A stretch of 11,917 nucleotides of DNA from JAZDJJ01 sp043804035 (GTDB lineage Bacteria > Bacteroidota > Bacteroidia > Palsa-948): contig JAZDJJ010000103.1 in NCBI GenBank assembly GCA_043804035.1, forward strand, positions 1 through 11,917. Reading direction: 5' to 3'. A program made the translations under genes and the position numbers. The notes beneath the pieces are model-generated. The model was not told the origin of the DNA. It did no database searches and saw only the letters and a list, made by a program, of their open reading frames with translations. Positions 1-6,115 of the stretch are shown here, in pieces (within the stretch, counting starts at the first letter, position 1; each line of letters opens with the position of its first letter).

Positions 1-58
1 AAGTAATCTCTATATTTTATTAACAATACCTTTTTTTACTTGAATTTATTTTTTTATT

Positions 59-220
59 ATAGGACTTATGCAAACCTGTCTGCCGTGTTCGGCACAGGCA
101 GATCCGTATCGTCATTGCGACTGCGAGGCACGAAGCAGGAAGCAATCTTCATTTCTACATGAAAAAATAGATTGCTTCGGTCATTCCTCCTACGCAATGA
201 CATCAGTGCGTAAGTCCTAT
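59..220. repeat. Nested inverted-repeat element (MITE-like), about 160 nt
   Basis: The outer ends AGGACTTATGCA (61-72) and TGCGTAAGTCCT (207-218) are inverted repeats with one mismatch, and AT on both sides extends the match. Nested inside are GTCATTGCGA (111-120) against ACGCAATGAC (192-201), and GAAGCAATCT (139-148) against AGATTGCTTC (169-178). A small hairpin, TGCCG-TGTT-CGGCA, lies near 82-95. The inner GTCATTGCGA/GAAGCAATCT modules resemble a repeat seen in intergenic regions of many bacteria. No transposase is present, so any mobility would have to be supplied in trans. The small forward ORF over this element (68-292) is almost certainly not a gene. Confidence 0.8.
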
Positions 221-224
221 TTTA

Positions 225-1250
225 TTAATTTCTTTCCACAAGTTCTTCTTTGTCATGTTCATCTTCTATTTCGCCAAAAATTTCTTCAATAATATCTTCA
301 ACTGTGAGTATGCCTGCTGTTTCATCAAATTCATTTATTACGATTGCCATACTTTTGTGCTGTTGAAGGAAGAGTGTGAGCACTTCGTTAGCCAGCATAG
401 ATTCATGCACTATCAGCGCAGGCATCAAGATGGAAACAATGCTCTCGGGCTTTTTAAACAATTCATGTAAGTGAGTATAGCCAATTAAGTCATTGATATT
501 ATTGCGGTATATAAGAATTTTCGAAAAACGTGTTTCAATAATTTTTTCTTTGAGTTCTTCTATGGGAGCATTTACATTTATCGCCACGATTTCTGTTTTT
601 GGAACCATGCAGTCACGCACTTTCACTTTAGAAAAATTCAATGCTCTGCGGAAAATTTTTACTTCATGTTCCAATTTTTGCTTTCCATGAATTTGTGATG
701 TGTTTTCGCGGACATAATAATCAAGATCAATTCTTCCGAAAGAAATTTTTTCATCTTGCAATTTCGTACCGAAAAATATTCTGAGGATTATTTCTGCAAG
801 TTCATTAATGATGTAAACAATAGGATAGAGTAACCAGTAAATTATGAACATCGGCACTGCAAACATGATGAGAGTTTGATTAGGATTTATCCGAAAAAGA
901 TTTTTTGGAAAGAATTCCATGGTAACAAGAATAAATAATGTAGAGGAAAATGTTTCTATAATAAGTAAACCAATTTCTGAATGTATGTAAACCTGTATAT
1001 ATGGGTTAAGTATTTTTGCAATAAAAATACAGAACACTACTAATGCGATACAATTGCCTACCAGCATAGTGCTGATGTATTGCGAAGAATTATTATTGAA
1101 GTAAGAAAATATTTTTGCAGAGATATTTCCTTTTTTGCTTAGCAGTTCTATGTAAAATTTATCAGAAGAGAGAAAAGCAATTTCCATCCCTGAAAAAAAT
1201 ACAGAGAAAATAAATGTAATGATGACGATGTACCATTGAAAATTCATCAT
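225..1250 (-). CDS. DUF21 (CNNM) / CBS-pair membrane protein, CorC/GldE-like, lacking the C-terminal domain
   Basis: Integral membrane protein of the HlyC/CorC (CNNM) family, linked elsewhere to Mg2+/Co2+ export and, in Bacteroidota (GldE), to gliding. Residues 1-165 form the DUF21 domain, with hydrophobic segments near 5-27, 60-82, 93-115 and 128-150 and the usual FSGMEIAFLS signature (19-28). A CBS pair follows: one motif begins around MVPKTEIVAI (215-224), the second covers about 274-325 and ends in TAGILTVEDIIEEIFGEI. The protein stops at 341, directly after EDEHDKEELVERN. Family members usually run to about 410-440 residues and carry a CorC_HlyC domain here, which is missing. The stop lies 4 nt from the inverted-repeat element, so truncation by that insertion is likely but not proven. 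The start is one of two adjacent ATGs. Confidence 0.88.
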   Translation of the reverse strand: MMNFQWYIVIITFIFSVFFSGMEIAFLSSDKFYIELLSKKGNISAKIFSYFNNNSSQYISTMLVGNCIALVVFCIFIAKILNPYIQVYIHSEIGLLIIETFSSTLFILVTMEFFPKNLFRINPNQTLIMFAVPMFIIYWLLYPIVYIINELAEIILRIFFGTKLQDEKISFGRIDLDYYVRENTSQIHGKQKLEHEVKIFRRALNFSKVKVRDCMVPKTEIVAINVNAPIEELKEKIIETRFSKILIYRNNINDLIGYTHLHELFKKPESIVSILMPALIVHESMLANEVLTLFLQQHKSMAIVINEFDETAGILTVEDIIEEIFGEIEDEHDKEELVERN

Positions 1251-1442
1251 TGTACTGTCTTGCTTCGCGTCATTAAATTGTTATTCACTTCGCTGTTATA
1301 CCCAAAAGAATTTGATTTTCGGAAATATGTTTGGGATATACTTTTCATTTCTATTTTCTATCCCTATTTTCTATTGGTTTATTCGGTGGTCATTCAGTTG
1401 TTTGTTACGATGAATGACTATTGAATGACTTGACTACTATTT

Positions 1443-2003
1443 TTATTTCACTCTTTCCACATATTCACTGGTGCGAGTATCAATGCGGATTTTTTCACCT
1501 TGATTGACGAAGAGTGGAACATTTATCGTTGTGCCGGTTTCCATTTTTGCCGGCTTTGTTGTGTTAGTAGCAGTATTTCCGCGAATGCCCGGTTCAGTGT
1601 AAGTTATTACAAGGTCTACAAAAGTTGGTGCTTCGGCAAGAATAGGAATATCACTTTCAAGAGCTACCTTCACTTCCATTCCTTCTTTCAAAAATTTTGC
1701 TCCGTCACCAAAGAGAATTTTTGGAACATAAATTTGTTCGTATGTTAAATTATCCATACAGACAATGTTCATACCTTCTTCAAAAATATATTGCAACATT
1801 CTGTATTCAAGTCGTGCCAGATCAACTTCTTCGCCAGAGCGGAACTTATGATCTAAAAGTTTCCCTGTGTGAAGATCTCTCATTCTTACCTGCAGGAAAG
1901 CACGTTTGTTGCCAGGTGTCCGATGCTCGCATTCAATAATTAAACAAAGTCCGCCATTAAAGCGAATTACTGAACCAATGCCCATGTCTTGTGTAGTAGC
2001 CAT
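1443..2003 (-). CDS. efp: Translation elongation factor P
   Basis: EF-P binds between the P and E sites of the ribosome and relieves stalling at consecutive prolines. The length of 186 residues is normal. The N-terminal KOW-like domain covers about 1-65, the central OB domain about 68-125, and the C-terminal domain about 130-186. The last carries the family signature around GIRGNTATNTTKPAKMETG and INVPLFVNQGEKIRIDTR. The tip loop reads EHRTPGNKRAF (26-36): the position of the modified E. coli Lys34 is occupied by Asn32, with Lys33 and Arg34 beside it. The protein is therefore of the TPGNxRAF type rather than the PGKG type. The gene ends 192 nt before the DUF21/CBS gene on the same strand. ATG at 2003 fits a leader of about 30 nt below the promoter. 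Confidence 0.97.
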   Translation of the reverse strand: MATTQDMGIGSVIRFNGGLCLIIECEHRTPGNKRAFLQVRMRDLHTGKLLDHKFRSGEEVDLARLEYRMLQYIFEEGMNIVCMDNLTYEQIYVPKILFGDGAKFLKEGMEVKVALESDIPILAEAPTFVDLVITYTEPGIRGNTATNTTKPAKMETGTTINVPLFVNQGEKIRIDTRTSEYVERVK

Positions 2004-2039
2004 AATTTAGTTAATTGTTAAAAGTTTTTAGAAATATTA

Positions 2040-2047
2040 CAAAGGTA
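2040..2047 (-). promoter_or_regulatory. Bacteroidota-type -7 promoter element of efp
   Basis: On the minus strand this reads TACCTTTG, an exact match to the Bacteroidota -7 consensus TAnnTTTG. It lies 37 nt upstream of the efp start codon. No strong -33 TTG partner is seen. Confidence 0.6.
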
Positions 2048-2115
2048 AAATATTTCGGTAGAGTTAAAAGTTTTGTTTCGCATTATCACTGTTATTCACC
2101 ACAAAAGATTCCGTG

Positions 2116-2144
2116 TTGATTTCTAAAAATTTTATGTAAGTTTG
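2116..2144 (+). promoter_or_regulatory. Bacteroidota-type promoter of the TPR-PD40 gene
   Basis: TTG (2116-2118), an 18-nt spacer and TAAGTTTG (2137-2144) match the -33/-7 pattern of the Bacteroidota housekeeping sigma factor. The start codon is 41 nt downstream. Confidence 0.6.
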
Positions 2145-2185
2145 TACTTTATTTCAAAATGTCTATTCGGAAATTTTAAAAAACC

Positions 2186-3856
2186 ATGAAAAAATATAAT
2201 TTTATTATTGCAATTCTGTTTACCTTTTCTCCTATTGCTATTGTTACTGTTTTTAGTCAAACCAATATTAATATCATTGAGAAAAGTGGTGATGAATTAA
2301 AAATGTTCAATGCAAGACAGGATTTTTTTGGTGGCAGTTACCGTTCTGCCGTCAATAAATACAAAGAGGTATTGAAGAATCGCCCACTTGATGGCGCTGT
2401 GCATTTCTTCCTCGGAGAATGTTATTACATGATGCGCGATTACAACAGTGCCTTTGAATTTCTGGAAAAAGCAAAATCTCTTAACCCCGCTGCGCATGAA
2501 GATTTGCATCTCGTTCTTGGTAAAACATATCATGTTAAATGTCAGTTAGATAAAGCACTGTCAGAATTTAATGAATACAAAAAACTAATCGGAATAAACA
2601 TAAAAAAAATAAAAACAAGCGATGTAGATATGTATATCATGCAATGTAATCTGGCAAAAAAACTAATGAGCACTCCTGTTAATGCAAAAGTAACTTCCAT
2701 TGGAGTGCAGGTCAACTCTGAATATGACGACAAAGGTCCTGTTCTTTCTTCCGATGAAAAATTTCTCTACTTCACTTCACGCAGACCTTCTACCGACAAA
2801 GCCAAAACAGATAAAGAAGGCGATGTTGGATTCTTTGATGATGTTTATGAAACCCTCTGGGATGAAGAAACAAAATCATGGACAGCATCAGAATTAATGA
2901 GAGGACCTATCAATACCGAGGGCTACGATGCTTGTAATAGTATTTCAAAAGATGGTCAGATGATGTTTGTTTACAGAAATAATCCTACGGAAGCACGTGG
3001 TGGAGAAATTTATATGTCTCAAAAAAGCACATCAGGAAAATGGAAAACTCCCGATATTCTTTTGAAGCCCATAAATACAAGTTATTACGAAGATGCTGCT
3101 TGTATTTCGCCCGATGGCAATACATTATATTTTGTGAGCGAACGTCCCGGTGGTTTAGGTGATGGTGATATATGGATGTCAAAAAAGGGACCTGAAAAAA
3201 ACTGGATGGAACCGGTAAATATTGGAGCACCCGTTAACAGTTCTTATGATGAAAATGGATTATTCCTTCACCCCGATGGCAAAACACTTTTCTTCTGTTC
3301 TAATGGACCCGGTTCAATGGGCTCGTATGACATTTTTAAAACTACTCTGCAAAATAATGGAAAATGGTCAACGCCTATAAATCTGGGATATCCTATAAAT
3401 AGTGTTTCTATGGAATCAAAGTTTGTTCTTTCGTCAAATAATAAAACTGCTTACATTTCTTCTGTACGTGATACAGGGCTTGGCGAACGAGATATCTATG
3501 TAGTTGATATGACTAATTATCCGATAATGAATGAACTCGCTGCATCATCAAATCCGCCCGACAAAGTAGAAATGAAAACTCAAATATCAATTATCAAAGG
3601 CAATGTAACTACTGTTGAAGGGAAACCAGTATCTGCTGAAATAAAAATATCAGATAAAGAAACCGGAGTGTTGATAGTTTCTGCAACATCAAACAATAAT
3701 GGAAATTATTCTTTTGAACTTGCTACTAAAAAAAATTATCTTATTGAAATCAATAAGAATAAATTTCAGAAAGTATCAGAAGAGTTTTCTCTGCCCGCAG
3801 GCAAAGAAAATCAGCCCTTTATATTGATAAAAAATTTCGTGCTGAATAAAAAATAA
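2186..3856 (+). CDS. Secreted TPR / PD40 beta-propeller protein with a C-terminal carboxypeptidase-regulatory-like domain
   Basis: Probably exported to the periplasm or outer membrane. Residues 1-25 form a signal peptide: a lysine-containing start, a hydrophobic core and a cleavage region near VFSQ. Residues 45-135 carry about two and a half TPR repeats (GGSYRSAVNKYKEVL and DYNSAFEFLEKAKSLNP). Residues 178-441 contain five WD40-like PD40 strands, near 179-200, 247-277, 301-332, 354-385 and 407-440, with markers such as SPDGNTLYFVSERPGG and HPDGKTLFFCSNGPG. A beta-sandwich like CarboxypepD_reg follows (about 468-550). In Bacteroidota this architecture often ends in a peptidoglycan-binding OmpA domain, which is absent here. 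Related proteins belong to gliding and type IX secretion loci, but nothing nearby supports that role. The specific function is unknown. Confidence 0.85.
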   Translation: MKKYNFIIAILFTFSPIAIVTVFSQTNINIIEKSGDELKMFNARQDFFGGSYRSAVNKYKEVLKNRPLDGAVHFFLGECYYMMRDYNSAFEFLEKAKSLNPAAHEDLHLVLGKTYHVKCQLDKALSEFNEYKKLIGINIKKIKTSDVDMYIMQCNLAKKLMSTPVNAKVTSIGVQVNSEYDDKGPVLSSDEKFLYFTSRRPSTDKAKTDKEGDVGFFDDVYETLWDEETKSWTASELMRGPINTEGYDACNSISKDGQMMFVYRNNPTEARGGEIYMSQKSTSGKWKTPDILLKPINTSYYEDAACISPDGNTLYFVSERPGGLGDGDIWMSKKGPEKNWMEPVNIGAPVNSSYDENGLFLHPDGKTLFFCSNGPGSMGSYDIFKTTLQNNGKWSTPINLGYPINSVSMESKFVLSSNNKTAYISSVRDTGLGERDIYVVDMTNYPIMNELAASSNPPDKVEMKTQISIIKGNVTTVEGKPVSAEIKISDKETGVLIVSATSNNNGNYSFELATKKNYLIEINKNKFQKVSEEFSLPAGKENQPFILIKNFVLNKK

Positions 3857-3870
3857 TTATGAGTGGGATA

Positions 3871-3899
3871 TTGTGATACAAATATTTTTTTGATATTTG
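3871..3899 (+). promoter_or_regulatory. Probable promoter of rpsP
   Basis: TTG (3871-3873), 18 nt, then GATATTTG (3892-3899), one mismatch from TAnnTTTG. Transcription would start near 3905 and give a leader of about 55 nt. The perfect palindrome AAGAATTAATTCTT (3909-3922) lies at the predicted start of that leader. Confidence 0.5.
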
Positions 3900-3960
3900 C
3901 ACCCCATTAAGAATTAATTCTTTAATATTTTTTGTATCTAATCAATAATTAATAAGTTTT

Positions 3961-4314
3961 ATGCCAACAAAAATTCGTTTATCAAGACATGGAAAAAAAG
4001 GTCAGCCATTTTATCATATTGTGGTTGCCGACAGCCGTTATTCTCGTGATGGAAGATTTATAGAAAAAATCGGAACTTATAATCCGCGTACTAATCCCGT
4101 TACAATAAATATTAAATTTGAAAGAGCGCTTCTCTGGATACAGAAAGGAGCAGCAGCCACTAATGCTGCCCGAACACTACTCTCCAAAAAAGGAATATTA
4201 TATAAAGCATATCTTTTATCAGGCGTTACCAAAGGAATCATTACCAATGAACAAGCCGATTTGAAATTCACTAAATGGATGACGGAAAAAGAAACTATGC
4301 TGAATGTTCTTTAA
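3961..4314 (+). CDS. rpsP: 30S ribosomal protein bS16
   Basis: Small-subunit protein that binds 16S rRNA early in 30S assembly. The first 80-odd residues match the family closely: MPTKIRLSRHGKKGQPFYHI at the start, then VVADSRYSRDGRFIEKIGTY and NPRTNP. The next segment, LLSKKGILYKAYLLSGVTKG, is also typical of the phylum. At 117 residues it is longer than E. coli S16 but shorter than many Bacteroidota S16 proteins, which have a charged C-terminal tail reaching about 150-190 residues. The end, WMTEKETMLNVL, stops where that tail would begin. rimM, the frequent downstream partner, is not present; the next genes are convergent accessory genes. Confidence 0.97.
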   Translation: MPTKIRLSRHGKKGQPFYHIVVADSRYSRDGRFIEKIGTYNPRTNPVTINIKFERALLWIQKGAAATNAARTLLSKKGILYKAYLLSGVTKGIITNEQADLKFTKWMTEKETMLNVL

Positions 4315-4407
4315 TGCAATTCTAAAAATTGGACTCGTTATTGCGAGACATCGCTTTAAGCATTGAGATTTGTTTTATATAATTTCCCATCCAATGATTC
4401 CATTTTC

Positions 4408-4432
4408 AGTTGGTTACAATTTGTAACCGACT
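4408..4432 (-). promoter_or_regulatory. Dyad site 1 (CAAATTG-centred), beyond the ORF6N tail
   Basis: On the minus strand: AGTCGGTTA, CAAATTG, TAACCAACT. The inner 17 nt GGTTACAA-T-TTGTAACC (plus strand) form a perfect dyad. It shares the pattern A-N3-GG-N3-CAAATTG-N3-CC-N3-T with sites at 4935-4959 and 5186-5210. The rest of 4315-4447 is AT-rich and contains no recognisable gene. One minus-strand frame here reads ESVTNCNQLK, similar to the VTNC segment of many ORF6N proteins, so it could instead be a relic of an ORF6N gene. Confidence 0.4.
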
Positions 4433-4438
4433 CATTGC

Positions 4439-4463
4439 CCTCTCTTATCAGAGAGGTGTTTTA
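4439..4463 (+). terminator. Possible rho-independent terminator downstream of rpsP
   Basis: CCTCTC (4439-4444), a 6-nt loop and GAGAGG (4451-4456) form a hairpin, followed by TGTTTT. It lies 124 nt after the rpsP stop and the T-tract is short. It also resembles a decayed copy of the GC-rich palindrome found inside the methyltransferase gene. Confidence 0.4.
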
Positions 4464-4615
4464 GAACTTTCAAATAATTTCGCGCATCGTGATTCAAAAC
4501 CATAATCTAATTTATCATACTCTGCACGGTTCATCTGGTTTTCAAATTCTTTGTAAACTTTCTCTAAGAATTGTAAGTATTTTTCATTACCCAACCCTTT
4601 TTTTAGTATGGATTT
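4448..4615 (-). pseudogene. Fragment A: displaced methyltransferase C-terminal tail after ORF6N
   Basis: These 56 codons follow the ORF6N stop codon immediately and in the same frame, ending at TGA 4448-4450. The middle, KEFENQMNRAEYDKLDYGFE (4493-4552), is nearly identical to the tail of the 1283-residue methyltransferase (KEFEKQMSREEYDKLDYGFE). By hand, DNA from TCAAAACC to ATTCTTT differs from the methyltransferase copy at only 4 of about 59 positions. Both flanks diverge: KSILKKGLGNEKYLQFLEKV before it and ESRCAKLFESSKTPL after it. There is no obvious start codon of its own. It is best read as a remnant of a former methyltransferase gene or of a tail-duplication event. Confidence 0.75.
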
Positions 4616-5152
4616 TTATTTCCCACTCCCGATTTTAAATCCTATACTATTTCTCGGTTGATTTGGCGGCTGCATAAGTTGACGGATGGCTTCAAATAAT
4701 ATCTTTATTTCTTTATCCTGTTTATTTAATCTGCCTTCAAGTTTGTTTTCCAGTTTTTCCATTTTGTCTGCCAGTTCTTTGTACGTTGAAATAATTTCTT
4801 TTAACTTTATAAAAACTTTGATAATGTGAATGCTCATTTTCACTGCACGAGCGCTGTTAAGCACGCTTGCCAGCATGGCTACACCATGTTCGGTAAAAGC
4901 ATGAGGCAAATTAGTACTGTGTTTGAGCGGATTGAACCGGTGCCAATTTGCTACCAGTTCATTTTTTTCTTTTTCTGTTAATTGAAACATGAATTCATTC
5001 GGGAATCTTTCAATATTGCGTTTTACTTGCCTATTAAGGTGTTTGGTTTCCACGCCATATAATTCTGCAATATCACGGTCAATCATTATTTTTTGACCTC
5101 TTATCAGGAAAATACGCTGTTCAATTGTTTCAACAGGAATTAATTCACTCAT
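4616..5152 (-). CDS. ORF6N-domain DNA-binding protein
   Basis: The ORF6N domain (about 8-95) belongs to the KilA-N/Bro-like DNA-binding families of phage and mobile elements. The signature is clear: IRGQKIMIDRDIAELYGVET at 18-37, KHLNRQVKRN, RFPNEFMFQLTEKE, then a segment around FNPLKHSTNLPHAFTEHGVA leading to ML. A helical, probably coiled-coil segment follows at about 115-158, consistent with dimerisation, and the protein ends IGFKIGSGK. At 178 residues it is typical of stand-alone members. The cellular role of these proteins is not well defined; regulation of neighbouring mobile or defence genes is plausible. Methyltransferase-tail fragments flank it on both sides. The ATG overlaps the stop of the upstream fragment (ATGAGTGA). 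Confidence 0.9.
   Translation of the reverse strand: MSELIPVETIEQRIFLIRGQKIMIDRDIAELYGVETKHLNRQVKRNIERFPNEFMFQLTEKEKNELVANWHRFNPLKHSTNLPHAFTEHGVAMLASVLNSARAVKMSIHIIKVFIKLKEIISTYKELADKMEKLENKLEGRLNKQDKEIKILFEAIRQLMQPPNQPRNSIGFKIGSGK
4935..4959 (-). promoter_or_regulatory. Dyad site 2 (CAAATTG-centred), inside ORF6N
   Basis: On the minus strand: AACTGGTAG, CAAATTG, GCACCGGTT, covering the codons of ELVANWHRF (residues 65-73). By hand it matches the upstream dyad at 5186-5210 at about 21 of 25 positions when both are written on the plus strand. Protein coding constrains this stretch, so an operator role is only a suggestion. Confidence 0.25.
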
Positions 5153-5174
5153 TTTTCGTATTGATTTTTTTATT

Positions 5175-5182
5175 CAAATTTA
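5175..5182 (-). promoter_or_regulatory. -7 promoter element of ORF6N
   Basis: On the minus strand this reads TAAATTTG, matching TAnnTTTG. It is 23 nt upstream of the ORF6N ATG. The 25-nt dyad at 5186-5210 covers the region where RNA polymerase would meet the -33 element. Confidence 0.45.
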
Positions 5183-5185
5183 CTA

Positions 5186-5210
5186 AACCGGCGCCAAATT
5201 GGTACCGGTT
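5186..5210 (+). promoter_or_regulatory. Dyad site 3: candidate operator upstream of ORF6N
   Basis: Plus strand: AACCGGCGC, CAAATTG, GTACCGGTT. It is a near-perfect palindrome (AACCGG/CCGGTT arms and a CCAA-A-TTGG core) placed just upstream of the ORF6N -7 element. A protein bound here would block transcription, which suggests autoregulation by ORF6N or control by another island regulator. Confidence 0.45.
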
Positions 5211-5350
5211 ATTTTTGATGTCGCATTTTGTTTTATTATGTTTTCTTTCTATAATTTGTATTTCCTCCTCTGTTAACTCATATAGTTTGTAAACTATTCC
5301 AGCCTGCGACCTAAGAGTAGTTTTATTATCTTGTAAAGAAATGTATTGAC

Positions 5351-5638
5351 TTAAAAAAAATCAACATCATCAATACTCATAGAGTTATTTCCTCTTTTTT
5401 TATCCGTCATCTGACGGATTGTTTTTGCAGCAGGTGATATTTCATCTGATGGAATATACTCAAAACCATAATTTAATTTATCATACTCTGCACGGCTCTT
5501 ATGCTTTTCAAATTCTTTATCTATCACCAGCACTTCATCGTAAGTGAGTTGGTAGAGTTTGTAAACCATTTGGTCTATTTCGGATTCTAATGCAGAAGCA
5601 AAGCTGCGGATTGGCTTGTATGCTACACGCAGCGGGGA
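5351..5638 (-). pseudogene. Fragment B: 95-residue copy of the methyltransferase tail after the DUF4411 gene
   Basis: The frame opens directly after the DUF4411 stop codon and in phase with it, and ends at TAA 5351-5353. From LESEIDQMVYKLYQLTYDEV onward it parallels the methyltransferase end (LETEIDLMVYKLYQLTYDEV), continues through KEFEKHKSRAEYDKLNYGFE, and ends DDVDFF where the methyltransferase ends KDLEF. The 135-nt stretches 5457-5591 and 7426-7560 align without gaps, with about 19 differences counted by hand. The first dozen codons (PLRVAYKPIRSFAS) do not match the methyltransferase and contain an inverted repeat GCTGCG-N19-CGCAGC (5603-5633). An internal ATG (5569) could express a 72-residue peptide, but a remnant is more likely. 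Confidence 0.8.
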
Positions 5639-6115
5639 TTAAAACTGCCATTGTTCTTTTCTCATTAATTCTAAAATATTTATACACTCAATTCCTAAGT
5701 CATTACATACATCTGGAATTTTCGGTTTAGCAATGTTATTAGATGCTTTTTCTCCTGTAACGACTATTAAATTTTCCACTTTTGCCAAAGCAATTACAAA
5801 CGGGTCGGCACTATAAGATCCTTTCCGGTCTTCCACCAATTGCTGATAATTGGAATTTTGTAAAATATTTATAACCTCGTTCTGTACTTCATCACTGATT
5901 TTCCAAAAAAAATCATTCAAATTATTTTCATTAAACCATTTATGGCAGCCGTCATCTTTCTTGCTTATTTCATGTTCAATAAGTTCAATTGCAATGCCCT
6001 TTTTTGTTGCTGCCAAATCGGAAAACTTATCCCAAAACGAAGGAAACAAGTCATAGGGATAATGCCTTACCCAAGCATCCAAAATCGCACTTGTATCAAT
6101 ACTATACTTTGGCAT
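5639..6115 (-). CDS. DUF4411 PIN-like protein, probable toxin (RNase)
   Basis: The protein resembles the DUF4411 family, a PIN-like fold predicted to be a metal-dependent ribonuclease toxin. Candidate acidic active-site residues are Asp7 in YSIDTSAILDAW, Glu48 in IELIEHEI, and Asp104 in YSADPFVIALAK. The strand VENLIVVTGEK (113-123) and a closing segment PKIPDVCNDLGIECINILEL are characteristic of the family. Length, 158 residues, is normal. The gene overlaps the end of the XRE-ImmA gene by 14 nt, the usual arrangement for this pair, so the upstream protein is the likely antitoxin or regulator. The stop is followed at once by a copy of the methyltransferase tail. Confidence 0.85.
   Translation of the reverse strand: MPKYSIDTSAILDAWVRHYPYDLFPSFWDKFSDLAATKKGIAIELIEHEISKKDDGCHKWFNENNLNDFFWKISDEVQNEVINILQNSNYQQLVEDRKGSYSADPFVIALAKVENLIVVTGEKASNNIAKPKIPDVCNDLGIECINILELMRKEQWQF

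Larger units (their letters stand above)
5145..5360 (-). pseudogene. Fragment C: diverged methyltransferase/restriction-subunit tail upstream of ORF6N
   Basis: An open frame of 71 codons without an ATG runs from 5360 to TGA 5145-5147. It contains GIVYKLYELTEEEIQIIERK (residues 21-40), which matches the end region typical of Eco57I/TaqI-type enzymes and corresponds to MVYKLYQLTYDEVLVVDKEF in the large methyltransferase. The part before it (SQYISLQDNKTTLRSQ) also looks protein-like; the end (NRYQFGAGLVNLNKKINTKN) is low complexity. It overlaps fragment B in another frame by 10 nt and overlaps the ORF6N start. It is more diverged than fragments A and B, suggesting an older or different parent gene. 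Confidence 0.6.

Noticed and set aside
68..292. Forward ORF of 74 codons at the left edge
   Set aside because: It translates the inverted-repeat element and the antisense of the DUF21/CBS gene end; it has no family resemblance.
1256..1300. Imperfect repeats CTTCGCGTCATT and CTTCGCTGTTAT upstream of the DUF21/CBS gene
   Set aside because: Short and degenerate; probably remnants of a dispersed intergenic repeat, not a defined element.
1411..1430. Direct repeat TGAATGACT twice, 11 nt apart, between efp and the DUF21/CBS gene
   Set aside because: Only two short units without dyad or promoter context; too little to call a regulatory site.
3909..3922. Perfect palindrome AAGAATTAATTCTT in the rpsP leader
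   Set aside because: All but four bases are A or T; chance occurrence in an AT-rich leader is easy, and no ribosomal-protein target structure is recognisable.
4336..4370. GTTATTGCGAGACATCGC, similar to the GTCATTGCGA module of the element at 59-220
   Set aside because: The match covers too few bases and no second arm is present, so a copy of the element cannot be supported.
5603..5633. Possible integron attC site at the DUF4411 gene end
   Set aside because: The inverted repeat lacks the GTTRRRY/RYYYAAC core pair and no integron integrase is present in the window.
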